A stretch of DNA of 64,000 nucleotides, taken from NCBI GenBank assembly GCA_005406025.1, contig BGZK01000096.1:558001-622000 (forward strand), in the 5' to 3' direction. Shown here piece after piece: positions 34,801 to 49,800 of this stretch. The position numbers were made by a program, and so were the translations under genes. Under the pieces are notes generated by a model. The model ran no database searches. It worked only from the letters and a program-made list of their open reading frames with translations, and had not been told where the DNA came from. Position 1 is the stretch's first letter, and each line of letters starts with the position of its first letter. Origin of the DNA: Eumeta japonica (lineage: Eukaryota > Arthropoda > Insecta > Lepidoptera > Psychidae).

Positions 34801-37800
34801 GAGAAAATTTATTATATTTGTCACATTCTGATTGATTGAAATGTAAACAGTAACCATGACGATTTATTTATTTCAGACGCTTGCCTGCAACATGCATTAA
34901 CATGCAGCATGCAACCCACCATGACCCTCATCTGTTCACTACAATCTCTATCAAATGATTGAATATTGATTCCAGAGGATTGATATCGAACACCTAATAA
35001 GTGTTATTTATTATTATAATAATTCCGCTATTAAATTGTTTATTCTAGTTTCATGCCAACAAGGCACATCTTCAGGAAATTGCCGACAGATGCCTTGTTG
35101 TATGCTACGTAATAAACAATTTAATAGCGGAATTAGATAATTATAATAATAAATAACACTGCTTAGAGTTTCGTCAATCAATCTGGAATCAATAATCAAT
35201 GCATAAATTAAACAGTGGAGAGGCGATTCAGGGTCCTGTTGCAATCCATGCTAATTTTGGAATTAACCTCATACAATACAATTATTTATTTCAGTAACCA
35301 TGACGATAGCGTAACGTCATTTATCTAACATTTGATTTTACTCTCATAAAATTCCATACCCCGGGTCTAAATATGAAATCGATTCTTAAGGAGTAAACTC
35401 CAAAAAAAACCTTTTACCCTTTTTTTAAGAATTTTGCGCACACGGGAGAGTAAGACTTGGGGTCTATTCCACCATCTCTTTTTAAAGTGATTTTTAACAA
35501 AAAGTCATTGTTGATAGTGATTTAACATTCTTCGTATTCCTTTTAATGGGTTTTACTCGAACGACCGAAAGGAGCATGTACAATGTAAAATAACTTTAAA
35601 AAATTACTTTGTTAAATGTCACTTTGAAAGAAGACGGTCGAAGAGGCTCTTAGCACAGTTAAAGTTTATATGGCGAAGGAGTACAAAAAGCTAAAATTTA
35701 TACATAGTAAGTGTTATTACTTTATATAAAATAAAACATTCATTGTTTTACGTTTATTCAATATTAACGTATAACAATGAATGTCTTTATTGTTTTACCA
35801 GTAGTAATAACTGCCTAAAAAGTGTTTTCCTTAGTCTCGTTTTTACTAAGGAAAACGCAAACTTTACTACAGCGTTTGATGTATATATTCTTTATTATAA
35901 GTGAAATCGAATGTCAAATACATGCTTCGTTTTATATTTTACTAATATAGAAGATGTGGTGATAGAGTGTGACTGTTGGTTCAAGGCAAGTTCTATTTAT
36001 ATTTGCATATCTTAAAAATAAGTTATTGGTCATCTGAAACATTTATTGAGATGAATATGATATAAACGCGCACATAATCAATATTGTATTTGCTAAATCT
36101 GACAATAGACATTGTACCTACGGGTGATTGGTGAGAAGCAAGTTGTAGACACGAAGTGTACGATGGCGTTAACGTTGGATGGATCACTTTTTAGTTGTTT
36201 GTTGAATTCAAACTTTATGTCAGCTTTGGTAACAATATGCGAGAACTATTAATATGAAGCTAAAATATTTAATAATTCAGGGTGTGAAAAATGAATTTGT
36301 GCTTAGCAAATTTTGGGAGTTAGCCTATTAAACACAAATAAATACAATGTATATGAAGTGATTAATAGAATGAATGTTAACCAAGAAAAGTAATGATCAT
36401 GGAATTACTAAGTAAGGAAAGTACCCGTGTCTTCATCAGAAGATAAAAACACGGTCAAAGTTATTCTGTACAGAGGCCAAACATAGAGTGCAAAAAATGG
36501 GTAACATGAAAAATAAATTAAAAAAAGGCCGAAATGGTCGTCTATTGAATGAGGAAAAGCATGCGTAAGTGTGTTTTTATATGTGAGGATATAGTTGTAA
36601 TTATCAATGCTGTTGGAACTAAATATTTTAATGATGATGGGTATGAAGATAAAATTACCATAAAACATTTTACGAAGGCAATAGAGTATGAAAGTAAGTA
36701 AAATTACAAGATAAAATGTTTCATCATCAATATGCAAAGATGGAGAAGGATACTGAAGAAGATGCTGCGTCGAGGGACCAAGCTTCTGTACCAGCACTTT
36801 AATAAATGTTGAAAAAGCGGTAAGAAGGTGTAATACCGTCATTATATTCCTTTAGGAAGGAAAGGGCAGGTTTATAAAAATTACCACGTTATAATATTCC
36901 TTTGCATCATTGATAAATTTTATGTATGATAAATTAATACGCCTTTCAATATTGTCTGCTATTTAATATGAATTTGTCTATAAGGATGTTAGAATGTAGA
37001 AACTGAAATATCGCTATCGTCAATAAAAGGAACTCGTTCTTTGGAGATTTTATGGGAACTTTTTATTGTAACTCTCTCCGCAAAAATTGAGCTGTTGTAC
37101 TTCCGATTTTGTATTTTTGCATTTTTTTTATCGATAATAGAAAGCATGCCAAACATGGAGAACCTTCTATTCTATGTAAAATACTTACGTAGCGAATACG
37201 CCAAACAAGAGAAATCCATTTAATGCCAACCATTTGACGTATGGAGGTTTAAGAATAGGAAGCGTTTGATCACGCAGTGAAGAGACGAAACTCGCCTTAG
37301 GGGTTTTTAATTTATCATCACCATTCTCTTCTTCCGACTTTAATTTAAGCACCTGAAACAAGTTGGATATTTTATCATGATGCTCTCATAAAAAACTAAT
37401 GTTGCAAAGGGGGTAGTAGGAATATTTGTTTGAGTGCATATAGGTGTGTTTCTGAGTCAGGCTTCAGATGTGCCGGATGCCGGTTGGTTTTTATGTAAGC
37501 CGGTTTTTGAATAAATTAGAAAATTGCAACGTCTTAAATACTTTACGTACCGGATATTCATCCAAAGTCTTATTCTTATTTTTTGCATACATCATTCGAA
37601 GAATTTTTAATGCTTCTTCGTTTTTGCCTTTTGATACTAAATATTTGGGGCTTTCTGGTGCAAAACATAGAAGTATTCCACATATGACAAAAATACTAGA
37701 ATACGCAAGAACTAGAAGTCTCCATGATCGAAACTCGTAGATTCCGAAGTCGAGTCGGAAGCCACGCGGTATTATTGCCCACGCTAACACTGAAATAAAT

Positions 37801-40800
37801 AATACGGTAATTAGGTGATTTTGAAATAGTTAACGAAACAATGAAATAAGTGGATATTTTAAGAGCAGAATAAAAAAAAATACAATGCTAATTCCGTACA
37901 ATCATGTTTTTAGTACATTGAGTAAAAGTATTAAACGTATTTAATATAAAATTGACATCATATTAAAATAGAATCTCTCTGTGCCTTCAGGAGCACGTTA
38001 TACACTGATTCCAGACGTCATCGCCGCATCGTTGCCAGCGTTCGATTGCAGTCTAAGAGCCTCTTCTACTATCTCCTTTTAAAATGACATTTAACAAAAA
38101 GTTACTTTTATAATAAAATTGGCGTTCCACGTCCTCCTATTAACGGTTGTTCGGGATAAAATTCGTCAAAAGGGAGATATAGTATGTAAAATTAATTTTA
38201 AAAGTGATTTTCAGTTAAATATGAGTTGGAGAGTAAGTAGTGGAAGAGGCTTAAATCCGTACCAGGCCAACGTACTATTTTGTTATAAATAAATTGTGGC
38301 AGTGTATGGTACTGCATTGAGATGATAAAAGCTTGCCGAAAACAAAATTGTTAATAGTATCACGTTCGAACCAGACCATGATCCAAACAGATAAATTAAT
38401 TTATAATTTAAATTAAAGTTAACTACGTGCTCCAAAAAAGGCTGCATATTTTTTTATAAATTTATAAAAAAAACAAGATCCAATTCTACCGCCTCGTTTT
38501 ACATATTTATTTTTTATTTTAGTACAATATTGGATGGTTTGACGACAATGGACGTGTACACAAACGCTAATCTTCACAAACGCCGATATATATATATACA
38601 CATATGCTATTGATAAAAAGTACATTAATTTAATTTGATAACAATTTAACAAATTTACTATAATAACATCAATTTCTTTATTGAACTCACCAACTGTAAA
38701 GAAAAAGATCATAAGGGAAATCATGTTCGAGGGTAGGTAAAATCTATTCTTGCTGTATGTATTTACAAACTGTAAACAGGGATGAGATTTTGTAACCTAT
38801 CATATGAGACAACTACCAAACGTAGGTGTGGACATAATTTACCATTTCCGGGTACCTCCTATTGAAAACAACAACGTAAAGTCGAATGGAATACGAATGT
38901 GTTAGTTAAAATAAGTACTACATACACGGCACTAGAGCAGAGCCCAAAGTCTGCATTGCGTTGGTGATGGACAGCGCTAGGTCCCGGTGGCGCGCCGGCA
39001 GCAGCTCGCCGATGTACGCATACGGCACTGACGCTGGACACGCCATACTGCACAAAGTATTTTATTTTAATTAATTGCACTTGCCTTGAAAGTAAGCGTC
39101 GAAAGAAATGTATTTATTTTATTTTTAATTTTTGCGTCAGATAACATCCATCCAATTATCCACGCAACTCTCTTTTTATTTAAAGTCGGTTCAATATGAC
39201 TTAATCTTTCATAGATCTATTTGTATCAGTGAATATTATTTAGATATAAAATTTTCGAATTTATTTATATGAATGAAATTGGATTGGATGGGTTATGTTC
39301 TTTTATTTAGCAAAGGTGCAAAAGAGAAATATTTAAATGAAGCTCAATGTATTTGTTAAGAATTATTATTGAATAAAATGTCTTTTTGAGAATTTTGGTT
39401 ATGATAAACTCTCTGTCACTTCACGATTAGGGTTTCATGATGGAGCCATATTAAGAAGTGTCAAGACTACCGAAGCCTTGTACAACCTTGTATCCTCTTG
39501 CAGACTGCTTTATTATTAATTTAATCATTCCAAGAAGTATAATGACAGCTCGCTTGGTCGAGGTCAAAAACTCCGATTATGATAATTTTAAGGTTTTTTT
39601 TTCAAATTCGTATTTGTGAATAGAGAACTTGCTAATAGAGGCAGTCGCCGACTCAAATACTGTGACGATGACGATTTTAACTCCGGAAGATTCTATATTG
39701 AGGACAATGATAGTCTTTGTTTGAACCATTAATTACGCAAGTCAAATATTTATTAATACTTGTTACAAAGATGAACGGGTCTTTGTTAGCAAATATATAT
39801 TTTTGTTTAACAAATACATTATACTGCCAAAAAAACTGCAGTTTTTTGGACAAACTACAAGTAAATACTCACGAGCTCTGCTATGAATTACTATGATACT
39901 TTAGATAGTTAGAAGGTGACGGCATTCGATTGAAATCTTTAGACGGCACTTTCAAATGATAACTAACACGATATATTAATTTAATTTTTTTTCTTTATAT
40001 TAAACTGATCTCTAACTTAGATCAAAAATATGGTTTCTTTGAACCAGCGGTTTATGATACATAACGATTTTTAATATTATGGCAAAATAAAAATATGAAG
40101 TAAATTGAATGACTCGTCAATTAGATAAGAAAGTCTTTCCGAAATGGCTCATATAGTTAATTAAACGCGAATATTGTAATTTTTGAATATAATCAAAATT
40201 GTTAAGTAGAAACTTTGCAAATACGATTGAAGATGTCTATTAAAAGTTTCTTTCAATTCAATTCGATTATATCCCTTCCATATATCTCATGGCGCCCTCA
40301 TTAATATGAAATACGGAAAACGAAAACAGTATGCTGAGAGGCACCTCTTTTGCAATTTTTCGACCATGTCAATATTTTGATGTTCCATTTAGCCAATCAT
40401 TGACAAAATTTTTAAGCGTGTTCATGTCGCCTCTACAATTATCGCGGGTGTAGCGTTATGTGCAAAAGTCTACATGTAGGACGCAACACGATACGAATTT
40501 ATGAGATCTGTTTATTATAAATATAAAGATATGTTATAATGTTTGTCCTTAAATTAAGTTTAAATCGCTGAACGAATTGTAATATAATTTTGTGTACGCG
40601 CATATTATGTTTGCAATTGGTCCTATAGCATATGTATTTTATAAAAAAATATTCCTATTTTTGTAGGACTACCAGAAAATGTCATCGGAACCCGCAAACA
40701 AATTTAAACAATAAAATAAATCAATTACTGCCAAACTTTAATTTATACCTAGGAAAGCAAGCGGAAAATTCCTAGCAAAGCACAATAAAGGTAAGTTTTT

Positions 40801-43800
40801 TTGTTATCTATTACATTTTTATTATTCGTTTTATCTACAAGCGGTAACAATGTATATTTTTCATATGTAAACTTTGTTGTTGATGTTCCTGTGGTTTTGG
40901 CTATTTAATATTTCACACTAAAAACTGATAACATGGATTAGTTCAGGGTTTGCTTCCATAATAGCAGTTATAATTGGCAGTAATGACCTAGCACAAGGTT
41001 CCATATTTCGTAAAATCTAGTTCACATTTTTGATTGAAAATGGCTCTTTGCGGATCTGTTTATTCTCGGAATGTGAAAAATTATGGAAAAAGGGGTATAT
41101 CATTTTTTTATTTACACGATTGGATGAAGACGCAAAGGCATTTTCATCGTTTAACAATATAGCAAGAACATATTTAATACTTAAACAAGAAATACTCGGC
41201 GTATTTAATTTTGTTAATAGCAAATAAACATTATTATATGTGGATTCTACAGTACAAAAATTATAATATATAAATTGAATTCGCTCTTGAGTAATTTGTG
41301 AATGAATACGTTAAAAAACCGAATGCTGATGGTGTGCTGGTGCTATGCTGGTCATGTCACTTAGGTTATCGGAACTGTGATAGTTTATCACACAAACGAT
41401 TAAAATATCAAATACATTCATATTACAAGGTTGTTTTTTAAGTTGTATTATCGTCGCGGCGATGTGGTAGGTTTCCTTATGGCTCATAAAGTTTGTTTTA
41501 GCGCACTAAAATGAAAAGATGTGCTAAAATTTAAGAATGATATAGTTTTTATTCTTCGTTAATAAACCACATGAAGTCTTATTTTGTTTTCTTAGAAGAA
41601 ACACATATTAACCCAAAAATTAACCTATTTATTTTGCAGTACAAATTTTCTGTTGTAACTTTTAATAATTATTACGAAAGTAAGTAAATGTTCAGTAGCT
41701 TCATTATCCACAAACTCGTTATACGTGAGGCGCACTTTAAGCATCTAGAACTGGCCACATACATAAAAATTATTTAAAAAGTAATTATATTTGAAAATGG
41801 AACTCTTTGACAGTAGATTACAGTTTGTTTTATCTATCAATTGTTTTTAAATTCTGAAGTCATTCAAAAAAATGCTGTCTTCATAATTATGTATTTAAGT
41901 CGTGAATATTTTCGTAGGAAGATGAATTAGGTTATGAATTAGTCGTGAATATTTTCTACAATTTTTAGTATAATTTGACATCTCAGAAGAACCTCGTTCG
42001 ACTTCGGAGCGCTTTTGGCGATGAAACACCATGTAAGATGACTATTTCTAACTCGTTTGCAAAATTCAAGCGCGGTCATGTCAATCTCACCGACGGATTT
42101 CGTGATAGTCGCCCGTCCACCGCTGTGAACAACAAAAACAGAGATGCCGTGCGTCGTGGAATCGATACAGACAGGTATGTGAACTACCATGAGATTCGAG
42201 CATCCTTAGGCATAGGTATGAGTCAAATACAATAATCCTACACAAACGTTTCGGTATAAAAAAGCTGTGCTCGCGGTGGATCCCACATAATTTGACTGAG
42301 GCTCAAAAATTGGACCGCGTTACTTGGTGCAATACCATGCAAGGAAGGAGGGTCAAATTTGGTGTGGGATGTAGTAACAGGTGATGAAAAATAGATTTAT
42401 TGCTACAACTCCAAAACAAAGCAGCAATCAACTGTATAGGTCTATCGAAATGAACCGAAATCAACAAAAGAGGCGCGCGAGCGAAGTGATCCTCTAAGCG
42501 AATGATTAATTTTTTTAGCTAAACCGGACACGTGGCAACTGTTGATTTGGAGAATTGGCTTACCGTGAATAGTGATTGGTACACGACCATTTGTTTGCTG
42601 GAAGTTTTTTGACGAATCCCGTAAAATAACCGTAAACGTCCTATCATCTTGGATCACAATAACGCCACTTGTCGCACAGACAAGCAGACAAATAAATTTT
42701 TGAAGGAGAAAAAGGTAGAACTTATGAGCAATCCTGCATACAGTCCCGACCTAAGACCTTATGACTCTTTTTGATTGCAAGAATTAAGAACTCATTACGC
42801 GGTGAACAATTTTCATCACCAGAAGAGGCTGACGAAGAATATGAAAAATATGTTTCTGAAGTCACCAGGGAGGAGTGGTATGAATATTTTCAAAATTGCT
42901 TTATTCGTATGAAAAGGTGCATTTATGCTAACGGAGAATATTTTGGGAACGAATAAATTCATTTTTTGACCATTCATAATATATTTTTTCATAGAAATTT
43001 TCAGTCCGTTCTACGTAAATGCTACTCGCATAAATTATCATCTTATTAGAACTTCTGCTTATTGTAATTTGATGTTGATATTTAAATACGTAATATATCT
43101 ATAGAAAGTGTGATTAATAAACTGTTTAATATAAATAATTTGTTTGAAAGAAATTGTTTGGTTATATGTTCATTTATATAAGATGTAGTAGACCCATGCT
43201 CTGTTCAACTTAGCTGCATAACGAAAAAGGGCCGGATCGACCGGTGAGATACCGCTACCTCATAGAATACAGACGTATTTGTGTGAAAGTAGCAGCTTCT
43301 GCTGTTGTATTTCGTCTCGAGAGTGGAATTCCGGTGGCCCACTGCCGAGGCAGTCAGATATTCTATTCCTTGTTAAAATTATTGGTAACACATTCCCTCT
43401 TTATCAAATTTCCATGTTCAATTAAAGGATATCCTTTCATTTTTACTTTTGAAGGATATCTTTCATTAAGATTAGTTTTTTCATCATTTGTTAATCAACG
43501 AACGTTTCGATTATCTGGATCGGCAACATTAGTTTAGTTTTAGCACTATAAGTTTTATGCTGCATAAAAGTAAACCCGTATTTCGTAGTACATGCGAAAC
43601 AAAAGCGGGTCTAAATACCAGTCGAGCCGTTACAATTTTACACACTCTGCGTCATCTTTTGTAATATATTTTGCTTTTGCCGTCTCTGGCACTTTTGCAT
43701 GCTCATGGCGTAGCAAAGATCAGACAACAGGACACATTATTGTCAAACGTATTGTTACATTATTTCCACAGGCTTATTACTCTAGCTTAAACTTGGCATA

Positions 43801-46800
43801 CTTATATAACAAAAAAGTATTTTTTTGTATTTCCCTGATTTCGTCCATAAATTTTAAAGTTTGAGAACGTAAAATTCACGAATAAAACCTTGTTCATATT
43901 AAATTGGTTCTAGTTTTTAGGGTTTTGCAGTCAACAAAGTCGATCACTAATTAAAAACCTTATACTTTCGCCATGTCTGTCTGTCCATGCGTCCGTCCTT
44001 CTATTTGTCTGTGACATAGCTAAAAGAGTCTTAGTACTGGAAGGTTATAATTTGGTATTGGTATACGTATTAATCACGCCGACTACATAACTATAATCCA
44101 TATATTATATATAGACTATAATGGAACTATAATCAGAATAAAATTGAAAAAATATAAACATTTTAATGTACTTCTTTATTCATATAGGAAATAAAAATTT
44201 CTCTACATATAAAGCGGGAATGATTTTTTTTATCGCCTTATTCCATGGTGTGTAGTAACGTTGGATAGCTCATTTAAACACATTGCGGGTCTGTGGAAAC
44301 TATTTTTCTAGAAATGGTTTTGACGGAAGTGCCTCAAGTGAGTCAAATGTCCCCTTCCCATACTAGGTAAATGATTATGCTTGGATATGTGAAAAAATCA
44401 TGACAGTAGCACATATCACAAAATTAAAAGGAAAACTATCACATTTAAGTAGGCTTTACAAGTTAACGAGTAATGATCCACCAACTTATAAAATATACTT
44501 GGAGAGGTAGAAAGCAAAATTTTGTACAATTTCAATTATAAATTACTTAAATGGAGTTGTTGGTTGTGTAAAATAGGTAGTAAACATAAGTTTACGAACT
44601 ATATAAAATTACGTAAATAGAAAATCATAAACGCCTTTGCTTTATTTGCCTTTGGGATAGTCGAGACAAGGAAAAACATTGAAAAAAAATACATAGCTGA
44701 TAAGAAATTCATTAAACCGTAGGTAAAGCTAATATTGTAAATGAGCCACTATTAGATAAAAATGTAATCATATTTCACTTCTCTACATCAAGTTAGGCAA
44801 GATGAAATAATTTGTCAAAGTATTATCCAAAGACGGAGAATGTTTTATCAATATTTGTAGAAAGTTTCCAAAACTAAGTATGAATCAGTTAAAAGCTAGA
44901 ATTTTAAACGGTCTTCAATTTCGAAAATTGAAGTAAGATGAAAACTTTTTAAAATTACTACTGCGGGAGCTGAAGCTTGGAGTGGCTTTGTATCAGTAAT
45001 TAAGAATTTTTTCGGTAATCATAAAGCACTAAACTATAGACAAATCGTTCAAAAGAAGCAGAAAATTCTTAAAAATCTTGAACCAAAATAATCTAACTAT
45101 TATATAAATCTGTAGCGTCTATCTGTATATTACTTTTATTTTTTTTTGTAAATTTTTGTAATTAATATATGTTTTATGACTTGTTGACTCTAATTCTGTC
45201 ACTTTTAAAATTTATGTCTGTCTATGCGTCTGATCTACATTTAGAACATGTAATTGTGGAAGTAATGTACTATATCCAATTTCCATACACCGAATGGTAG
45301 ATATACAAAAAAATATATTTCTTTAGTAGTCATATATAGATATATATTCATTTGTTTTTATATAGTTATTTGTGTGTAAGTGTACGTTCACGTGCACATG
45401 TCCACGTACACATGTCGTACATAAACACGTACGCGTATGTGAATGTGCATGCGCACGTGTGTCTGTGTGTTTGTGTGTGAATGAATAAGGATAATTTTAT
45501 TGTTGATTTCCATGATTTATAGGTTATGTACGTCTGTCTTTTGACCTGTCATCTTCAGTTTTAAAACAAAAGAAGTGTTTGATTGTCATTGCTATACTAA
45601 TATGTTGAAGATGTAAGATAAGTGAATTTTTAAATTTAGATGTAGGGAATAATTACCGATACAATTTCGATCAGTAATCGGATCAGTAGTTTCAGAATTT
45701 TGTCATTATTAGGAAACTACATTATTTCTGTATGCTATAAGTCATTTTAAATTTTCATAGAGATGTATTTTCTATAAGCAATCACATTAATATTAATTGG
45801 AGTCGGATTAAATTAGACGACTGGCTGATTAACGGTGTGCACTGTCTAAACAATTTGAAATAAGAAAATAAAATCTATAACAAAAATATTAATCCTCAAT
45901 AACCTTACAAAAAAGTTCGTGACAGAATGTTTTTTTCAGTTTAGTTTTTTCAGTTTAGTATTTTAAGTTTAGCATTTTTCAACCACAGAGACTGCTTTTA
46001 TTTTTATAGCGAAAAAAGTCATTAACACCTCCAATCCACACTGAGCCAGCGTCTTAGTCCTTAGTCCTTAATCTTTAAGTCCCAAGTCTTAAGGAGATTT
46101 TGGGAGGATATGGCTTAGAAGAGGGGTAAGTAAAACTTGACACCACAATCAGTACGGAAATTTCGTAGAAAAAATAGTTTACCTCGTACAGTATATTAAT
46201 TGACGAAGTACTTTATTATAGAATATAAAATGAAGACTTTTTATATTGTAAATGAATAACTAGACAAACACGATTTCCAGATTCATTCATCACGGATCTC
46301 CAAAGTTATAAGCTCTATCAAAATGGAATTTCATTTGGTGATAGGTTATAATATAGGGATGCAATAAGAAATAATTTTCGTAATTCGCTATTTACTGTAA
46401 TAAAAGGGGGTTATTTTGTCATTATTAGAATATTTTTAAGGAGATTTGTTTGAAACTTTTTATGGAGCGAAGTACGACTATGAAACCTGGTATAAATATT
46501 GTTTATTAAATGCGATGAGATGCATCTTTCACAATTAGCTGAGAGGAAGGTTGTATAATTTAAGGTTGTATAACGTATATAAATGAGTATACATTTTGTT
46601 TATTTTTTATGCACGTCTAAACCATACACGCAATTACTATGAAACTGGCGATATGTTGTAGTCGCGAATGGGACGATTTCTAAAAAGGAAACTGACATTC
46701 GTATCTGACATCGCATATTTGTACTACTGAACCGATTCTAAAAATATAATAGCTTCATTAATAAAAAGCTCCCAAGTAAAATAGACTATTAAGGTTTCGC

Positions 46801-49800
46801 TTCAAGTTCATATTTCTATAAATTTGTGTAAACGATTGAAATCGACTTTGGGACAAAAATTAGAATCGAGTTCAAAACCGAAATCGGAATAAAAGTGAGA
46901 TCGGACTTAAGAGTGAGACAACGCGAGAACGCGACTCATCGAGAACGCGACTAGGAACAGATTCGACAACGGGATGGCGATTGGGGTCATGACCGAGATT
47001 GCAGTCGGTCGACGTATACTTAAGATGAAGGAATTCATTGTACGCCCTCGCGGGTGGAACCGCGAGCGGAAGCTAGTTTGAGCGTAAAATTATACTTTCT
47101 GCATAGTCATCTTGACAAATTTTCCGAAAATTTGGATATTAGAACGAGAAAAGAAAAAAATGCTTTTACCGGGATTTTAGTGTGATTGAGAAACGACATC
47201 AAGGTTGGTGGGATAGTTACATGACAATGGATTACCGGATTACCGGATTACTAGACCAAAAGAAGATACCATTGCTAAAAATCTCTTGAAAGAAAATCTT
47301 ATAAATGAAGTTTCCGAAAAATATTATATTTTCACCAGAGGTTTTCACCCTTGTCTGAATAAATTATATATGAGTAAAGCCATTGATAGCATTGATAAAA
47401 ATTATGTACTAAAAAAAATCGAGTTTCACGGTTCAATATTACTTTTTTTGGGTTGGATATGAAAACGTCGACAAAATAAAACGATCAGAGCCAATTTTCA
47501 AAAACTGTGCTGTCGTGGACCAGATGATATTGAATTTTTCTAAAATTATTCATATGTCAAAAACATTAAAACCTTTGTTTAAGTGTTTTATTTTACATTC
47601 ATCGTTATAATTCTTAAAACAATACAATAATTATATTTGTTTAGAAATCACATGTTAATTTCAAAAAGCCTGCGCGCCTTATATCAATAATCCTTTTATA
47701 TTATTTCAAAACATGTTCTTCCTGTTAATCCTTTGTGATTTCCATGCTCACCTAACAGTATAGTTTTATTTCTCACAAAAAATTTTTCACACAGGACAGT
47801 TTTCTTTCACACAAAACATACGGCAAAACACGGAAGAAATAGTGAACAGAAAATTACAATTCAGGCGCTGAAGGGTGAATAATAAAATTGTAGTGATGAG
47901 TACAAAAAACCTTTTGAATTGGATCTTGTAAATTATTTACAAATGTATCTGTTGTATATATAATCAAATATAACTACGAAAAATATAACGGTAAATAAAT
48001 CTCATTCCTCGGCATCTTAAATCCTATAGCGAAATACTATTCAATATTTTTATTTTGAACACTTAGGTAATCTGAATTAACTTAGTGAAACCTTTAAAAC
48101 GTGCACAATGGAAATACATGAACAGCACTTTACCATAATGCTCCGAGGAGTTTACACACGGAGAAGCTAATGGCGTCCGGCATGAAGGCTGCAGCCATTC
48201 CCATGGCGCCGGCGCCGAAAGAGCTGAGCAGCAACATGGGCTTGCGTCCCCGCGTGTCCACGGTGTAGCCCCAGGGATACGACATCACGACGATTGCTGA
48301 AAAAGTTATAATTAAATAGTAATTGCTTGTAAATTACGTAAACTCGTTAAGGGTTCGTATGTAGCGGATGCCTGCACGCAAATCGAGGCCAGAAAATGGA
48401 ATATATTAGCATTGTCGCTACGCTGGTATGAAAAGATAATATGACGAAACAAATGCAACAAAGAAAACATGATTACCACTTTTAAAACTGATTGTACTAA
48501 AACATTATCCCAAAACAATGATTATAATAAGTGGTGAAGCAGCGTGTATTATTAGAAAATGTATGAACATTTTCGACAATTGTGGTATTGTGAAGACTAA
48601 AAGCCATTGTCTACACATAAACACAAAACGAATCACGGCAAATCTAGAATGTAATATTATAGTCTTTGTTAGGAGTATTTTCTACTATGAAGATATTAAA
48701 CAACCATAACAAACAAAGCGTGGAAACATATACATCAAAGAATAATTATCAATAATAATAACAAATTTCTCAACACAATATCATTAAGTACTAAGTAAGT
48801 GTAATGCAAAAAATAATGTCGATTTTTGTAATAATATAATCTAATTTAATATTGGCTGTCCATTACGTACATTTTTGAATACCTATAAAAATATCGTGAA
48901 AACTATCAGGATAATAATCATGATGTTGTCTGAACTCATGCGCATATGTGTGCGTGTGTGTGTGTTTTTGTGTGTGTGTGTGTGTTTGTATCGGGTTCAC
49001 GACTCACCGTTATTGTTGGTTTCGATATATTAAAAAAAAAACTCAGAATTTAAATGAAAATTTACAAAAATAGCTTTTAATCGTATTACTTGTGGAGAAA
49101 TGAATGTTCGATGTTGAAGTCTAATCAGATTCAGTCTTTCGACAAGTACCTTGAAGGTCATAAATTATATTGGAAGCAGGTAGTTTAATCAAAAAGTAAA
49201 GATGACTCACATTTTCAAAAAAATATATTTAAACTTCTCTAGAAATATATTGAATATATTCGAAAAACCATTTTCATCAAATATAAGGTATTGTATGGCG
49301 ATTGAGATCGGGTCTACGAGAATTGAAAGAGTATACCATTCAATTGATTATCCCTGAAAATTTTAGTTCACTTGGCATACTATAACTTACCATAAATTAA
49401 AAATAAATAGCATATCCACTAATTTTTTTTCAGTAATTTTCAGGTAGGTAAATTGTGTTGAGAGTTATAAGTATTGCCAAAATTAGTTTAAACCACTTTC
49501 TAAAATATAAGGTGTGATTTATTGATTGAAACAGCTTGATATTTTTAACTTCCCGCTAAGAAAATTGATGTTTTTTTTAGATTTAGAAGTTTCTGTTTTC
49601 TGTCCGATTTTCTAAAATCGAGTTTGTAACAAATCTTGACTTTTTAGTGTCGTAGTTATTTATTTTCACCACTTTCTGACTAATGTCTGTACGTGTGCGC
49701 GCGTGTCCGTGTGTGTCTCATAGCTTTTGAACAGCGTAACGGATCGAAACGCAGTTACGGCATTCGTAAGGCGTTTTCTCAACTTAGGTTTCCTGATAAT

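Noticed and set aside
36408..36842. 144-codon hydrophobic minus-strand frame in a transporter intron
   Set aside because: No signature of the family, no splice borders in the needed phase, and exons on both sides already join in phase.
39415..39500. Extra unit of the 8.4/10.6 kb foldback array
   Set aside because: Only about 20 bases ('gggtttcatgatggagcca') match; too little to call.
42442..42657. 71-codon minus-strand frame
   Set aside because: Antisense to the mariner remnant at 41961-42960.
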